64,000 bases of DNA from Bog-113 sp965226755 (GTDB taxonomy: Bacteria; Acidobacteriota; Terriglobia; Bryobacterales; Bryobacteraceae): assembly GCA_965226755.1 (NCBI GenBank), contig CBDDDT010000002.1, positions 62,001 to 126,000 of the forward strand, given 5' to 3'. The position numbers were made by a program, and so were the translations under genes. The notes beneath the pieces are model-generated. The model had not been told where the DNA came from. It saw nothing but the letters and a program-made list of their open reading frames with translations, and did not search any database. This document shows, one piece after another, positions 8,181 to 16,912 of the stretch (position 1 is its first letter; the number at the start of each line of letters is the position of its first letter).

Positions 8181-8612
8181 ATGACCCTTCGCATTCGCCG
8201 GCTCCGCCCGGACGCGCAATTGCCCGCCTACGCTCACGGCCCCCAGGAGGACGCGGGGATGGATTTGCGGGCGGTCGAACCCGTGCTGCTCGCGCCCGGC
8301 AAGCCGCAACTGGTCCCGACGGGCCTCGCCATCGAGCTGCCGTCCGGCTTCGAAGCCCAGATCCGGCCGCGCAGCGGGCTCGCGCTGAAACATTCGATCA
8401 CCCTGCCCAATAGCCCCGCCACGATCGACCCCGGCTATCGCGGCGAGATCCGCGTCATCCTCTTGAACCTCGGAACAGAGCCTTACCGCATCGAACCGGG
8501 CGACCGCATCGCGCAAATCATCATCGCCCGCTACGAAGCGGTCGAATGGATCGAATCCGATCTGAGCGATTCCGCGCGCGGCGAAGCCGGGTTCGGCTCC
8601 TCGGGCCGTTAG
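8181..8612 (+). CDS. dut: dUTP diphosphatase
   Basis: A 143-residue trimeric-type dUTPase with all five motifs in order: AGMDLRAVE, PRSGLALKHSITL, TIDPGYRGEIRVIL, GDRIAQIII and the C-terminal flexible AGFGSSG. It hydrolyses dUTP to dUMP and PPi, which keeps uracil out of DNA and supplies dUMP. The ATG at 8181 begins MTLRIRRL. The gene is transcribed divergently from the ThyX-like gene, with only 49 bases between the chosen starts. A shared promoter region and a coupled dTMP pathway are therefore likely. Confidence 0.95.
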   Translation: MTLRIRRLRPDAQLPAYAHGPQEDAGMDLRAVEPVLLAPGKPQLVPTGLAIELPSGFEAQIRPRSGLALKHSITLPNSPATIDPGYRGEIRVILLNLGTEPYRIEPGDRIAQIIIARYEAVEWIESDLSDSARGEAGFGSSGR

Positions 8613-8725
8613 TCCTGGCTCCTAATTCTTGCCCACGTCCGGTGCGACCGCCTAAAGCTCAAGCGGCTGGAACCAGTCTAGGGGAGCGCGTTAGCGTAGA
8701 GGCGATGGCGCGCGCACAAACGGGC

Positions 8726-10129
8726 TTACTCCCAATCAAACGCCAGATACCGCAAGCTCCCGTCACGCTCCACCTGCAGCACCACGGGATCGCCCGGCTT
8801 CAGCGTCCCCAGTTCCTTCCGCAGTCCATCGAGCGAAACGATATCGGTGGTGTTCAGCTTATGGATGACATCCCCTTGATCGAGCCCGCTATCGACGGAA
8901 TGGCCGGCCGCGCGCGCCGCCACCACGATGCCGCTCTTTATGCGCAGATCCGAAAACGTGTCCGCCATCTTCGATGTTATCTCCAGCCCCAGAATCCCCA
9001 GCCGGCTCACCAGCGCCTTCTCCGGATTCAGCGAACCCATGATGTTGTCCAGATCCTGATCCTGCTCCACCACCGGGATCGTCAGCGTAATCCGCTGCGT
9101 GCCGCGCAGCACCTGCACTTTGATCGCGTCTCCCATGGCCCGCAGGTAAACCGAAGCCGCGAACATGGGAAGGCTGTCGATCGGCGATCCGTTCACGCCC
9201 ACCAGGATGTCCTGCGTCTGCAAGCCCGCGCCTTCCGCCGGACCCTCCGGAGTGACGTCCGCCACCAGCACGCCGTGATTCTGCGGAAGCTTCAATCCAG
9301 CGGCCAGCGTCCCGTTGATCGTCTGCAGCTTGGCCCCGAGCTCCGCCCGGTGTACATGGCCGAATTGACGGATCTGCTGATAAACCGACTGCACCACCAC
9401 GCTCGGTATCGCGAATCCGATCCCCTCATTGCCGCCCGATTCCGAAAATATCGCGCTGTTGATCCCGACCAGCTTCCCGTCCACGTCCACCAGCGGACCG
9501 CCGCTATTTCCCGGGTTGATGGCCGCGTCGGTCTGAATATAAACCATGGTCGAATCGGGATCGAGCTGGCGCAGCACGGAGCTGACCACGCCCATGGTGA
9601 CGCTGTTTTCGAGCCCTTCGGGCGTTCCGAACGCCAGCACCATTTGGCCTTGCCGGAGTTCGCCATAGGAAGCGATCGAAAGCGTCGGCAATCCGTGCGC
9701 TTCAATCTTCAGAACCGCCAGATCCGTTACTTTATCGACGCCCACGATGCGCGCGTCCAGGATTCGCGCCCGCGAACCGCTCGAAAGCTCCAGGACGGAA
9801 TTGCCGCCTTCCGGCGCGAGTAAAGCCACCCGCACCCGCAGCGCCCCCGAAACCACATGCGCGTTGGTGACGATGTAGCCTTCCGGATCCAGGATGACGC
9901 CGGAGCCGATGCTGCGCTGCCGCCCGATCAGGGCGGTTTCCATGCGGCTGTTGTCGCTTACCGGCCCATATCCGCTGACCAGAATCTTCACGACCGACGG
10001 GGCCACGCGGCCGGCTAGAGTCTGTACGGCTTCGCTGACGCGGTGCAGCGGGTCGGAATCAACCTTCGATTCCGTTTGGGCGAATGCGGGAACCAGCAGC
10101 AGGAGAACGACCGGAAATCGAAGCATCAT
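8726..10129 (-). CDS. HtrA/DegP-like serine protease with PDZ domains
   Basis: The 467-residue protein begins with a signal peptide (MMLRFPVVLLLLVPAFA). The trypsin-like domain shows the catalytic triad in order: His in VTNAHVV, Asp in KVTDLAVLK and Ser in INPGNSGGPLVD. It is followed by a clear PDZ domain (about residues 270-355, GVLVADVTPEGPAEGAGLQ) and a second, more diverged PDZ-like domain near the C-terminus (SGIVVAARAAGHSVDSGL). The family degrades or chaperones misfolded envelope proteins. The gene is alone on the minus strand and convergent with dut. Confidence 0.92.
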   Translation of the reverse strand: MMLRFPVVLLLLVPAFAQTESKVDSDPLHRVSEAVQTLAGRVAPSVVKILVSGYGPVSDNSRMETALIGRQRSIGSGVILDPEGYIVTNAHVVSGALRVRVALLAPEGGNSVLELSSGSRARILDARIVGVDKVTDLAVLKIEAHGLPTLSIASYGELRQGQMVLAFGTPEGLENSVTMGVVSSVLRQLDPDSTMVYIQTDAAINPGNSGGPLVDVDGKLVGINSAIFSESGGNEGIGFAIPSVVVQSVYQQIRQFGHVHRAELGAKLQTINGTLAAGLKLPQNHGVLVADVTPEGPAEGAGLQTQDILVGVNGSPIDSLPMFAASVYLRAMGDAIKVQVLRGTQRITLTIPVVEQDQDLDNIMGSLNPEKALVSRLGILGLEITSKMADTFSDLRIKSGIVVAARAAGHSVDSGLDQGDVIHKLNTTDIVSLDGLRKELGTLKPGDPVVLQVERDGSLRYLAFDWE

Positions 10130-10544
10130 CAGTCAAGATGATTATGCTACGCTCCGGGACTGGTCAATTTGACGTCATTGAATACTGATGCGGCGGAGAG
10201 GGGAGAGAAAGTTTCCGACCGTACCGAATCCTCAAGAAATCGTCTCGTTTCACATCGGCCGTCAACGATGACCCCACGTTCTTGGTCTCAGACGAAAAAA
10301 GGGACTCCAGACCGTGCCAGAACAGCGGGTGCCGATGATCGGGAAGTCGCGAAAGCAACAAAGGCTCTTCCGAACGGTATACGGCGACCTGCGGGGAGAT
10401 CAGGGTTATGGAGCGGCACAACGGTGAAGGACATGACCGGTTCATTTTACGCCCAGTAAGTGGTACCGAGGCTTTTGGGAAGATGAACGGAGGAATAGGA
10501 TGGACTGCCAGGCTGTCCAACCGCCTGAAGCCCGCCGGGAAACT
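10130..10544. other. Gap of 415 bases without a convincing gene
   Basis: This gap between the HtrA gene and tRNA-Ala has clearly lower GC and less codon-like structure than its surroundings. A 118-codon frame can be read on the minus strand (10164-10520) and a 96-codon frame on the plus strand. Neither shows a known motif, and both overlap each other almost fully. The gap sits on the 3' side of the tRNA gene, where integrated elements often sit, but I found no second copy of the tRNA 3' end and no integrase. Confidence 0.5.
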
Positions 10545-10620
10545 TGGTGGACGGCATGGGATTCGAACCCACGACCCCCACGTTGCGAACGTGGTGCTCT
10601 CCCAACTGAGCTAGCCGCCC
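10545..10620 (-). tRNA. tRNA-Ala (anticodon CGC)
   Basis: A 76-base cloverleaf on the minus strand. The acceptor stem GGGCGGC pairs with GCCGTCC (one G-U), the D-arm is GCTCAGTTGGGAGAGC, and the anticodon stem CCACG/CGTGG holds the loop TTCGCAA with anticodon CGC. The T-arm carries GGTTCGAATCC, and the CCA end is encoded. It reads the GCG alanine codon, which is very common in this GC-rich sequence. Confidence 0.97.
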
Positions 10621-10684
10621 CCAGGCTTCATCATAGTAACATGCAGCCGATATCAGCCCTGTCTCTTGAACCAGCCGCCTCAGC

Positions 10685-10984
10685 CTACGCCGCCGATTGC
10701 AGTCCGCTTCCTCGATCCGGCGGCGCGCCCGCGTTCTGCTGATCGGCTACTGCGCCGTCCGAGTTCTGCGCCGGTCCTCTCCCGTCGCTTCGCCGGGATT
10801 CCCAGTAGCGCTTCATTCTCTCCGAGACCTCCTGGCGTCCCTTCTTGTCCATAAATTTCCGCCCTCGCCGTTTCGGCCCCGGAACCAGATCCTTCTCGCG
10901 CCCGAACCGCTCCAGCGCCAGAATGATCCCGTCCAAGCGGTCCCGCTCGGCCCGCAACTCCTCAATAATCCGCAGGATATCCAT
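10685..10984 (-). CDS. Small coiled-coil protein of unknown function
   Basis: A 99-residue protein. Residues 1-32 (MDILRIIEELRAERDRLDGI and on) form an amphipathic helix likely to coil. A basic Gly/Pro/Arg hinge (GPKRRGRKFMDKKG) follows, then a short basic helix (RQEVSERMKRYWESRRS) and a disordered tail. The basic middle resembles small nucleic-acid-binding proteins I associate with Acidobacteria, but I do not recognise a named family. It lies between tRNA-Ala and tatC on the same strand, with 63 bases to the tatC stop, and could be the last gene of the tatA-tatC unit. Confidence 0.65.
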   Translation of the reverse strand: MDILRIIEELRAERDRLDGIILALERFGREKDLVPGPKRRGRKFMDKKGRQEVSERMKRYWESRRSDGRGPAQNSDGAVADQQNAGAPPDRGSGLQSAA

Positions 10985-11047
10985 CCGACCCGCCTTTCTT
11001 TTGAGCCGGGCGCGGCTAAGAATCCGCGCCCTTATATCTATAGCGGA

Positions 11048-12298
11048 TTAGCGGGACAAAAAGGGCCACTTCGTAAGAAAATGAAAATGCATTTTAAATC
11101 CGGCGAACCAAAGCGCTCCGCCGACTACCGCCAGACCCAGCAGGATCCACGGCAGCGCCTTCGCCCACGGGAAGCGCCGCCCTTCGCGGCTCAGCACCAG
11201 CAGATACGCCGCGAAAATTCCCACATAGAACAGCAGAATCATCGGGGTTGCGAACAGCAGCAGATTGAAAACGTCCGGAGTCGGCGTCACCACCGCCGCC
11301 ACGATGACAATGATCAAAATTGCGTAACGGCTGTGATTCACCAGGAACTTCGGCGTGACCAATCGCAGCAGCGTCAGGAAGAAAATCAGCACGGGCAGTT
11401 CGAAAACCAGCCCGATCCCCAGCGTTACGTTTACGAAAAGATCAAAGTATTCATTGATCGAAACCAGCGGCGTCACATTCACATCGCGTCCGATGCCGAG
11501 CAGGAACGTCAGCCCGTAGCGAAACGCCACGAAATAAGCGAAAAGCCCGCCCGTGATGAACAGTCCGGCCGTGCACACCACGAACGGCACCGCCCAGCGC
11601 CGCTCACGTTTGTAAAGGCCGGGCGCCACGAAAGCCCACACCTGGTAGATAAGCCAGGGGGACGCAATGAAGATCGAGCACAGCACCGGAACCTTCACCC
11701 AGATCACGTTGAAGGCTTCCATTGGCGTAATCTGGCTCAAGTTCGGAGGACGCACGCCCAGCGCGGTCAGCGCCTCCACCGCCGGCGCGCTCACCACCGA
11801 CCACAACTGCTTGCAGAACAGCAGGCTTACCAGGAAGGCGACAATAAAACCGCCCAGAGCGTAAAAGATGCGCGTCCGCAGCTCCTCGAGATGTTCGAGA
11901 AAGCTCATGCGGAGCATGCCGCTATCTTCGCCTTCCCCGTCCCCGTCGCCGCCATCGCCGCCGCCTGGAGGCAAACTCCTCCGTCCGCCGCCGGATGAGA
12001 GCGCCTCCGGCGTAGCTTTCTTCCTCGCCGAAGGTGTCACGGTCACGGCTTTCGTCGTTTGCGATGCGGCGGATGACGCCGCCATGGATGAACCCGGCTG
12101 CGGCCCGAAGGGCATCGTATTTCCGGGCTGCGATCCGCTCGCCGGTCCGCCGTACGTGTAATCGCTCGAGTAGTAAGCGTTATCCGTCACCGGATCGTAG
12201 CTGGTCTGCCCTTCTCCGTTCGCGGCGGGCGGAGCATCGGCAGACACAAGGGGTTTCTCGGGAGATAGTTCTCCCTGCGTTTCGTCGGGTGACGCCAT
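11048..12298 (-). CDS. tatC: Twin-arginine translocase subunit TatC with long N-terminal extension
   Basis: The TatC core begins at about residue 127 (MLRMSFLEHLEELRTRIFYA, with the conserved ExLRxR) and contains six membrane helices, including the NVIWVKVPVLCSIFIASPWL region and the conserved PE/FAPGLY segment. It forms the receptor of the Tat pathway, which exports folded proteins. The first 125 residues are unusual: a Ser/Pro/Gly-rich, acidic and Tyr-containing tail (DNAYYSSDYTYGG, then GGGDGGDGDGEGEDSG) not found in ordinary TatC proteins of about 250 residues. The start lies five bases after the tatA stop. Several proteins in this window carry twin-arginine-like signals (GH127, an amidohydrolase). 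Confidence 0.93.
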   Translation of the reverse strand: MASPDETQGELSPEKPLVSADAPPAANGEGQTSYDPVTDNAYYSSDYTYGGPASGSQPGNTMPFGPQPGSSMAASSAASQTTKAVTVTPSARKKATPEALSSGGGRRSLPPGGGDGGDGDGEGEDSGMLRMSFLEHLEELRTRIFYALGGFIVAFLVSLLFCKQLWSVVSAPAVEALTALGVRPPNLSQITPMEAFNVIWVKVPVLCSIFIASPWLIYQVWAFVAPGLYKRERRWAVPFVVCTAGLFITGGLFAYFVAFRYGLTFLLGIGRDVNVTPLVSINEYFDLFVNVTLGIGLVFELPVLIFFLTLLRLVTPKFLVNHSRYAILIIVIVAAVVTPTPDVFNLLLFATPMILLFYVGIFAAYLLVLSREGRRFPWAKALPWILLGLAVVGGALWFAGFKMHFHFLTKWPFLSR

Positions 12299-12302
12299 TT
12301 AT

Positions 12303-12794
12303 TTAGCTCTTCAACGTATCCGATGCTGCTTCCGCCGCCGGCCGTTCCTGATCGAGACTTCCGCTCGCAATGTTGCCGGGAGCGGGACTTACGGTCAAGG
12401 CTGGCCGGGACTCGGCTACAGTAACTGGGGCGCCCTCAGTTGCGGATGCGCCTTCGGTGGATAGGGAAGAAGCGGAATCATGCCCGTTCGCGGCGGCCTC
12501 AATCGCGGCCTGCGGCTCGGGTGGCGTGTAGGGGGTTCCGGTATCGTAAGACGAATAATCGTAGTTGTAAGAATCGTTGAAATGAGCGCCCGTGTTTTCC
12601 TTCAGGGCCTCCGTTTCCCTCTCCAGATTCTTCATCTCCCGATCGAAGGTGGATTTCAGTTCAGCGGACGCCTTCCGGAATTCCGTGATCGCTTTTCCCA
12701 GCGTCCTTCCGAGTTCAGGCAGCTTCTTCGGCCCGAACAGCAGCAGCGCAAGGACAACGATGAAAACAGTTTCCGGCCACCCGAGCGGACCCAT
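12303..12794 (-). CDS. tatA: Twin-arginine translocase subunit TatA/TatB
   Basis: The 163-residue protein starts with the single TatA-type helix (MGPLGWPETVFIVVLALLLF), followed by the hinge and amphipathic helix FGPKKLPELGRTLGKAITEF. The remainder is a long low-complexity tail with a Tyr-rich patch (YNYDYSSYDTGTPYTPPEP) that resembles the patch in the N-terminal tail of the neighbouring TatC. TatA subunits oligomerise to form the transport path. Only one TatA/B gene is present here, so a two-component TatAC system is possible. It precedes tatC by five bases and is clearly in operon with it. Confidence 0.92.
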   Translation of the reverse strand: MGPLGWPETVFIVVLALLLFGPKKLPELGRTLGKAITEFRKASAELKSTFDREMKNLERETEALKENTGAHFNDSYNYDYSSYDTGTPYTPPEPQAAIEAAANGHDSASSLSTEGASATEGAPVTVAESRPALTVSPAPGNIASGSLDQERPAAEAASDTLKS

Positions 12795-12845
12795 TCCCCA
12801 CCTCCAGACTAATTGTAGTCGATCGTCCCCGCTTTCCCGAAACGC

Positions 12846-13361
12846 TCACTGCTCCAAAATGCAGACATCCCTGAGGTTGCGATAGCGTTCCGCGTAATCC
12901 AAACCATAGCCGACGACAAACTCGTCCGGGATCTCAAAACCCACATACTTTACGTGCACCGGCCGCCGCCGGCGCTCCGGTTTATCCAGCAACGCCACGA
13001 TTTCAAGCGACGCGGGCTTCCTCGCCAGCAGAACTTTCGTGAGGTAATCGACCGTGACGCCGCTGTCCACGATGTCTTCCACGATCAGCACATTCAGGCC
13101 TTCAATCGGGATGCTCAGGTCTTTCGTCACCTGCACTTGGCCCGATGAACTGGTCTCCCCGCCATAGCTGGAAATGCCCATGAACTCCAAAAAGGTGTCG
13201 CGGCGAATGGCCCGCGCCAAATCCGCGTGGAAGATAGAAGCTCCCTTAAGGATGCAGATTAGCAGTAAAGTTCCCTGGGGATAGTCGCGGTCGATCTCGG
13301 CCCCTAACTCGGCGATGCGAGCCTGGATCCGAGCTTCCGTCAAGAGGGGTCGAAGGGGCAT
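12846..13361 (-). CDS. hpt: Hypoxanthine phosphoribosyltransferase
   Basis: A 171-residue type I phosphoribosyltransferase. The PRPP-binding motif is VLIVEDIVDSGVTVDYL, the flexible-loop region is SSYGGETSSSGQVQ, and the C-terminal purine-contact part is VGYGLDYAERYRNL. It salvages hypoxanthine and guanine to IMP and GMP. It lies 51 bases upstream of tatA on the same strand. A strong hairpin (13372-13406) sits ten bases before the start codon. Confidence 0.94.
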   Translation of the reverse strand: MPLRPLLTEARIQARIAELGAEIDRDYPQGTLLLICILKGASIFHADLARAIRRDTFLEFMGISSYGGETSSSGQVQVTKDLSIPIEGLNVLIVEDIVDSGVTVDYLTKVLLARKPASLEIVALLDKPERRRRPVHVKYVGFEIPDEFVVGYGLDYAERYRNLRDVCILEQ

Positions 13362-13371
13362 TTGCCGTAGT

Positions 13372-13406
13372 GTACACGCGGGCGAAGGGCATCGCTCCGC
13401 GTGTAC
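13372..13406. promoter_or_regulatory. Strong hairpin just upstream of hpt
   Basis: GTACACGCGG (13372-13381) pairs perfectly with CCGCGTGTAC (13397-13406). Inside it GCGA pairs with TCGC around a six-base loop, leaving one bulged T. No T-run follows on either strand, so it does not look like a plain terminator. Its position between csbD and the hpt start suggests a 5' leader element for hpt, or a protein-binding palindrome. Confidence 0.5.
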
Positions 13407-13431
13407 GCAAACGGACTGGGGATCTTACAGG

Positions 13432-13665
13432 CTACAGGCTACTGCGGGAAGTCGTGGATTCCACGTTCGCCGATGTGCGGTCGAACTCGTCATACTGCTT
13501 CTGTGCTTCTTCCCGGCTAATCCCATACCGCTCCTGGAGTTTGCCCACCAGCTGATCCTTCTTGCCGCCCAGAGTTTCCCAATCGCTGTCCGTCAGCTTG
13601 CCCCATTTTTCGCGGGCCTTCCCGACGAATTGTTTCCAATTTCCAGCAACCGTATCGCTATTCAT
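13432..13665 (-). CDS. CsbD-family stress protein
   Basis: The 77-residue protein is a CsbD-like helical protein: MNSDTVAGNWKQFVGKAREK followed by KLTDSDWETLGGKKDQLVGK and QERYGISREEAQKQYDEF. CsbD proteins are small, highly expressed and linked to general stress in many bacteria; their biochemical role is unknown. The start is set by the ATG with GGAGG ten bases upstream. A longer frame continues upstream without sense. Confidence 0.9.
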   Translation of the reverse strand: MNSDTVAGNWKQFVGKAREKWGKLTDSDWETLGGKKDQLVGKLQERYGISREEAQKQYDEFDRTSANVESTTSRSSL

Positions 13666-13738
13666 GACTAAGAAACCTCCGCTCGCGTAAGAGCACGAAT
13701 CATTCCAAACGCCGCTCCGAACGGGCGTTTGGAAAACG

Positions 13739-14032
13739 TTATCGCCCCGCGCTCGCTTCCCGCTTCCGGATTCGCGACCAATACCACCAGTTCGTCTGCT
13801 CGGCCGGCAAACCGGAATTGCGCGCCTGCGCCACCGCGCAGCGGAACGTATCCAGAACGCACGGATCGTGGCGCACTCCCCGCGCCGCATTCAAACGCTC
13901 GTACAACTCCAGACCGTCTTCCCCGGCCAGCTGTTCCACGGTTCGCACTTTCAGCAGTTCGAAATCCTCCAGCATGGCCGGGCCGATCCCGCGTAAATCC
14001 TTCAAACTCCTGCGCTCGCTACCTTTGGACAC
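13739..14032 (-). CDS. Helix-hairpin-helix protein (Cdd1/pathogenicity-locus type)
   Basis: A 97-residue protein with an HhH motif (LKDLRGIGPAMLEDFELL), then LAGEDGLELYERLNAARGV and HDPCVLDTFRCAVAQA, the conserved HDPCVLDxFR part of the Cdd1 family (Pfam name Pathogenicity locus). The function is unknown; the HhH implies DNA contact. The start overlaps the last 14 bases of kdgK, so it is probably co-transcribed with the sugar genes. Confidence 0.85.
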   Translation of the reverse strand: MSKGSERRSLKDLRGIGPAMLEDFELLKVRTVEQLAGEDGLELYERLNAARGVRHDPCVLDTFRCAVAQARNSGLPAEQTNWWYWSRIRKREASAGR

Positions 14033-15053
14033 GGCCCGATGCGTCCCCCTTCACCAGCGTGTTCACTTCGTCTACGGTGAACCGATTGAAATCTCCCGGA
14101 ATCGAGTGCTTCAAACACGACGCCGCCACCGCGAACTCCAGCGCCTCGGCATGCGAGGAAAGCGCCAAAAGCCCGTAGATCAGTCCGCCCGCGAAAGAAT
14201 CGCCCCCGCCCACGCGGTCCACGATGTGCGTGATCTCGTATTTCCGGCTTTGCAAAAATTCCTTCCGGTCATTGAGGCAGGCCGACCAGCCATTATGTGA
14301 CGCGCTCTTCGATTCCCGCAGCGTGATCGCGATCATCTTCAGCCCCGGATACTGCTCCAGAACCTTCCCTGTCAAACCCTGGTAGACATCCGCGCTCAAA
14401 TGTCCGGACGCCACGTCGACGTCCGCTTCAATCCCCATCGCCATCTGCACGTCTTCTTCGTTGGCGATCACCACATCGACATGCGGCACAATCGTGCGCA
14501 TCACCTCGGCCGCCGTTTTTCCGTACTTCCAAAGATTCTTCCGGTAATTTAGATCGCACGAGACCGTCAATCCTTGCGCTTTGGCCGCCTGCACGGATTC
14601 GAGCGCCAGCGCCGCGCATGTCTCGCTCAACGCCGGCGTGATCCCGGTAATGTGGAACCAGCCCGCGCCGGCGAATGTTTGCGCCCAATCGATTGCGCCA
14701 GGCGCCGCCAATGCGATCGCGGAATTCTCCCGGTCATAAACCACCTTCGACGCGCGCTGGTTCGCGCCCGCCTCCACGAAATAGACGCCCATCCGGCCTT
14801 TTGCGCGCACGATCCGCGACGTGTCCACCCCGGCGCGGCGCAGTTCCCCCACCGCCGCCTCCGCGATCGGATGCGCGGGCGGCAGCACCGTCACATAGCT
14901 GGCGGGCCAGCCGAACCCCGCCGCCGTCACCGCCACATTCGCTTCCCCGCCCCCAAACGTCGCCACGAACTGCGGCGTTTGCAGAAACCTCTCAAAGCCT
15001 GGAGGAGACAGGCGCAGCATAATCTCCCCGAAAGTGACCAGTGTCTTCCGCAT
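14019..15053 (-). CDS. kdgK: PfkB-family sugar kinase, probable 2-keto-3-deoxygluconate kinase
   Basis: A 344-residue ribokinase-fold protein. The N-terminal signature is LVTFGEIMLRLSPPGFERFL, then FGGGEANVAVTAAGFGW for substrate binding. The catalytic motif GGGDSFAGGLIYGLLAL, with the Asp base, lies near residue 290. The LSPPG start and GGGEANVA block fit KDG kinases best; fructokinase or another hexose kinase remains possible. It follows a GH127 arabinofuranosidase and a class II aldolase, which suits catabolism of plant-derived sugars or uronates. Confidence 0.85.
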   Translation of the reverse strand: MRKTLVTFGEIMLRLSPPGFERFLQTPQFVATFGGGEANVAVTAAGFGWPASYVTVLPPAHPIAEAAVGELRRAGVDTSRIVRAKGRMGVYFVEAGANQRASKVVYDRENSAIALAAPGAIDWAQTFAGAGWFHITGITPALSETCAALALESVQAAKAQGLTVSCDLNYRKNLWKYGKTAAEVMRTIVPHVDVVIANEEDVQMAMGIEADVDVASGHLSADVYQGLTGKVLEQYPGLKMIAITLRESKSASHNGWSACLNDRKEFLQSRKYEITHIVDRVGGGDSFAGGLIYGLLALSSHAEALEFAVAASCLKHSIPGDFNRFTVDEVNTLVKGDASGRVQR

Positions 15054-15077
15054 CTCGAATAATTGTTTGTATCTCTA

Positions 15078-16898
15078 CTAAACCAGCCGGCCGTACGTCT
15101 GGTACCGCTCGTCCCCGATTCGGGAGAACGGTCGCAGCGCGACATCGCCTTGTTCCGTCCGCACCGTCCACTCTCCATCGGTCCCCGGCGCCGCGCGCAG
15201 CGTTCGCAACTGCGCGGCGCCCACCGCAATCGGCGCATCCGCCACGGCGAACAGCACCTGCGGCCCGCGCAGAATCGCCGCCTGATCGGGGTTCTGCCGG
15301 TCCACCGCTTCCGTCCGCACCGGCTGATCGAGTTCCAGTTCCACCCGGTCTCCCGCCTTCCAACTCCTCCGGATCGACGCGAAGGCTCCCGCCGCCGGCG
15401 TCCCGCTCTGCCGCTTCCCGTTCACCGAAAGCGAAGTTCCCGGCCCCGCCCACGCCGGCACGCGCAGGCGCACCGTAAACTCCGCCTTCGCCGCCGGGTC
15501 GACGCGCAGCGTAATCAAATTCTCCGTCGGATACCGCGTCTCCTGCCGCAGCGTGCAGCGCACCCGCCCCGCCGTCCACGTCACCCGCGAAGGAACATAC
15601 AGGTTTACGTAAATGCCTTCCTGATCGCGCAGATACGCGCTTACCACATAATCCGCCGCGATCTGCGGCAGCGTCCCCGAGCAGCACGGCCACTTATCGT
15701 TGCGGTCCCACTCATACTTCGCGTCCGGAATATCCCGCGTATAAGTCTTGAACCCGGAGGGATGGTAATCCGAGTAATAGAAACTCGATCCATCCTCGCG
15801 GATCGGCTTAGCCCCCAGCACCGTATTCCAAAGCACCCGCTCCATGCTGTCCCCATAACGCGCGTCCTTGGTCACCCGCAGCAGGTAACGCATAACCTTG
15901 AAATGCGCGTACGACCCGCACGGCGTTTCGAAACTGCGCCGCGTCCCCGCTAAACTCTCCGCCAGCCGCCCCTTGCCCGGTGCCACAAAGCCTTCGTTCG
16001 GTCCCCAACCGCCGGTCGCGAAACTCTGGTCGCTCCAGATCATATCCACCGCGTTCGTCACCGCCCGCAGATACTTCGGATCCCCCAGCTTGAAGTAACC
16101 CTGCATCCCCGAACTCAGCGCGTTCACGTGACTATACGCGTGCAGACCGGGCAAAACGTCCTGTCCCTGCGACAGCGGATCGAAAAAAGTCCGGTCCAGC
16201 AGATACTGCTTCCCCATATCGAAGAACATCTTGTCATTGGTTCGCTCATACGCCAGAAACAAGTTCTCCGCCAGCGTATAAGTCTCGTCCCACGTGTAAG
16301 TCTCGTCGCGATGCGGCCGCGACTGCTGTTCTTCCCCCGTCAGCGCCCGCTCCGCCATATGCGGCCGCGCCGCCCGCGTGGTCGCATACAGCACGGCGAT
16401 CGCGTTCGGATCGCCCGCCCAGGAATGCGCATCCATCAACCCGCAGACCAGCTTGTCGTAGGTGTAAGCCGGATAGCGCAGATCCACAAAGAAACGGTCG
16501 CTCTTCTCGACGGTCTGGGCATAACCCTGCACCAGCCGCCGGACTTTCGCCCGCGTCGGTTCCGACCCGGTCGCCGCCGCGAAACGGGCCAGCGCGGAGA
16601 CATACTGGCCAAAATGCGCCCCCGGACAAAATCCGTCGTACCAGCCGCCCATATCCTCGCCGGGCGCCGGCAATCCCACGCGCTGCCGGTAAATCTTCAA
16701 CAACCGGTCTTCACTCAACCCCAGGAAGAATGCATGGTTTTCGTCGAACTGCCGCTTCATGGGGCCATCCAGCAGCTCGACCGCGCCATACGGAAACTCG
16801 CTCAATTCCGGCGTCACGCCCGTCCGCGTTTGGCCGGAACTCAACCCCGCCGCGGCCGTCGCGCACGCCGCGCTTTGGATGAACGTTCTTCGCGTCAC
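15078..16898 (-). CDS. GH127-family glycoside hydrolase (beta-L-arabinofuranosidase type)
   Basis: The 606-residue protein starts at a GTG with GAAGGG upstream, giving an immediate twin-arginine-like signal (VTRRTFIQSAACATAAAGL). The body is the (alpha/alpha)6-barrel of the former DUF1680: YGAVELLDGPMKRQFDENHA, FETPCGSYAHFKVMRYLL (with the metal/Glu site) and KWPCCSGTLPQIAADY (the nucleophile Cys pair region). The C-terminus is a beta-sandwich. Family members release beta-L-arabinofuranose from plant glycans. It lies 15 bases after the aldolase gene and 25 before kdgK. Export through Tat is consistent with tatAC nearby. Confidence 0.88.
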   Translation of the reverse strand: MTRRTFIQSAACATAAAGLSSGQTRTGVTPELSEFPYGAVELLDGPMKRQFDENHAFFLGLSEDRLLKIYRQRVGLPAPGEDMGGWYDGFCPGAHFGQYVSALARFAAATGSEPTRAKVRRLVQGYAQTVEKSDRFFVDLRYPAYTYDKLVCGLMDAHSWAGDPNAIAVLYATTRAARPHMAERALTGEEQQSRPHRDETYTWDETYTLAENLFLAYERTNDKMFFDMGKQYLLDRTFFDPLSQGQDVLPGLHAYSHVNALSSGMQGYFKLGDPKYLRAVTNAVDMIWSDQSFATGGWGPNEGFVAPGKGRLAESLAGTRRSFETPCGSYAHFKVMRYLLRVTKDARYGDSMERVLWNTVLGAKPIREDGSSFYYSDYHPSGFKTYTRDIPDAKYEWDRNDKWPCCSGTLPQIAADYVVSAYLRDQEGIYVNLYVPSRVTWTAGRVRCTLRQETRYPTENLITLRVDPAAKAEFTVRLRVPAWAGPGTSLSVNGKRQSGTPAAGAFASIRRSWKAGDRVELELDQPVRTEAVDRQNPDQAAILRGPQVLFAVADAPIAVGAAQLRTLRAAPGTDGEWTVRTEQGDVALRPFSRIGDERYQTYGRLV

Positions 16899-16912
16899 AA
16901 TGCCCTTCGTCC

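Noticed and set aside
10164..10520. 118-codon minus-strand frame next to tRNA-Ala
   Set aside because: No motif or ribosome site, and an overlapping frame of similar length exists on the other strand; composition is not gene-like.
10130..10620. Possible integration site at tRNA-Ala
   Set aside because: No second copy of the tRNA 3' end, no integrase and no mobile cargo in the window.
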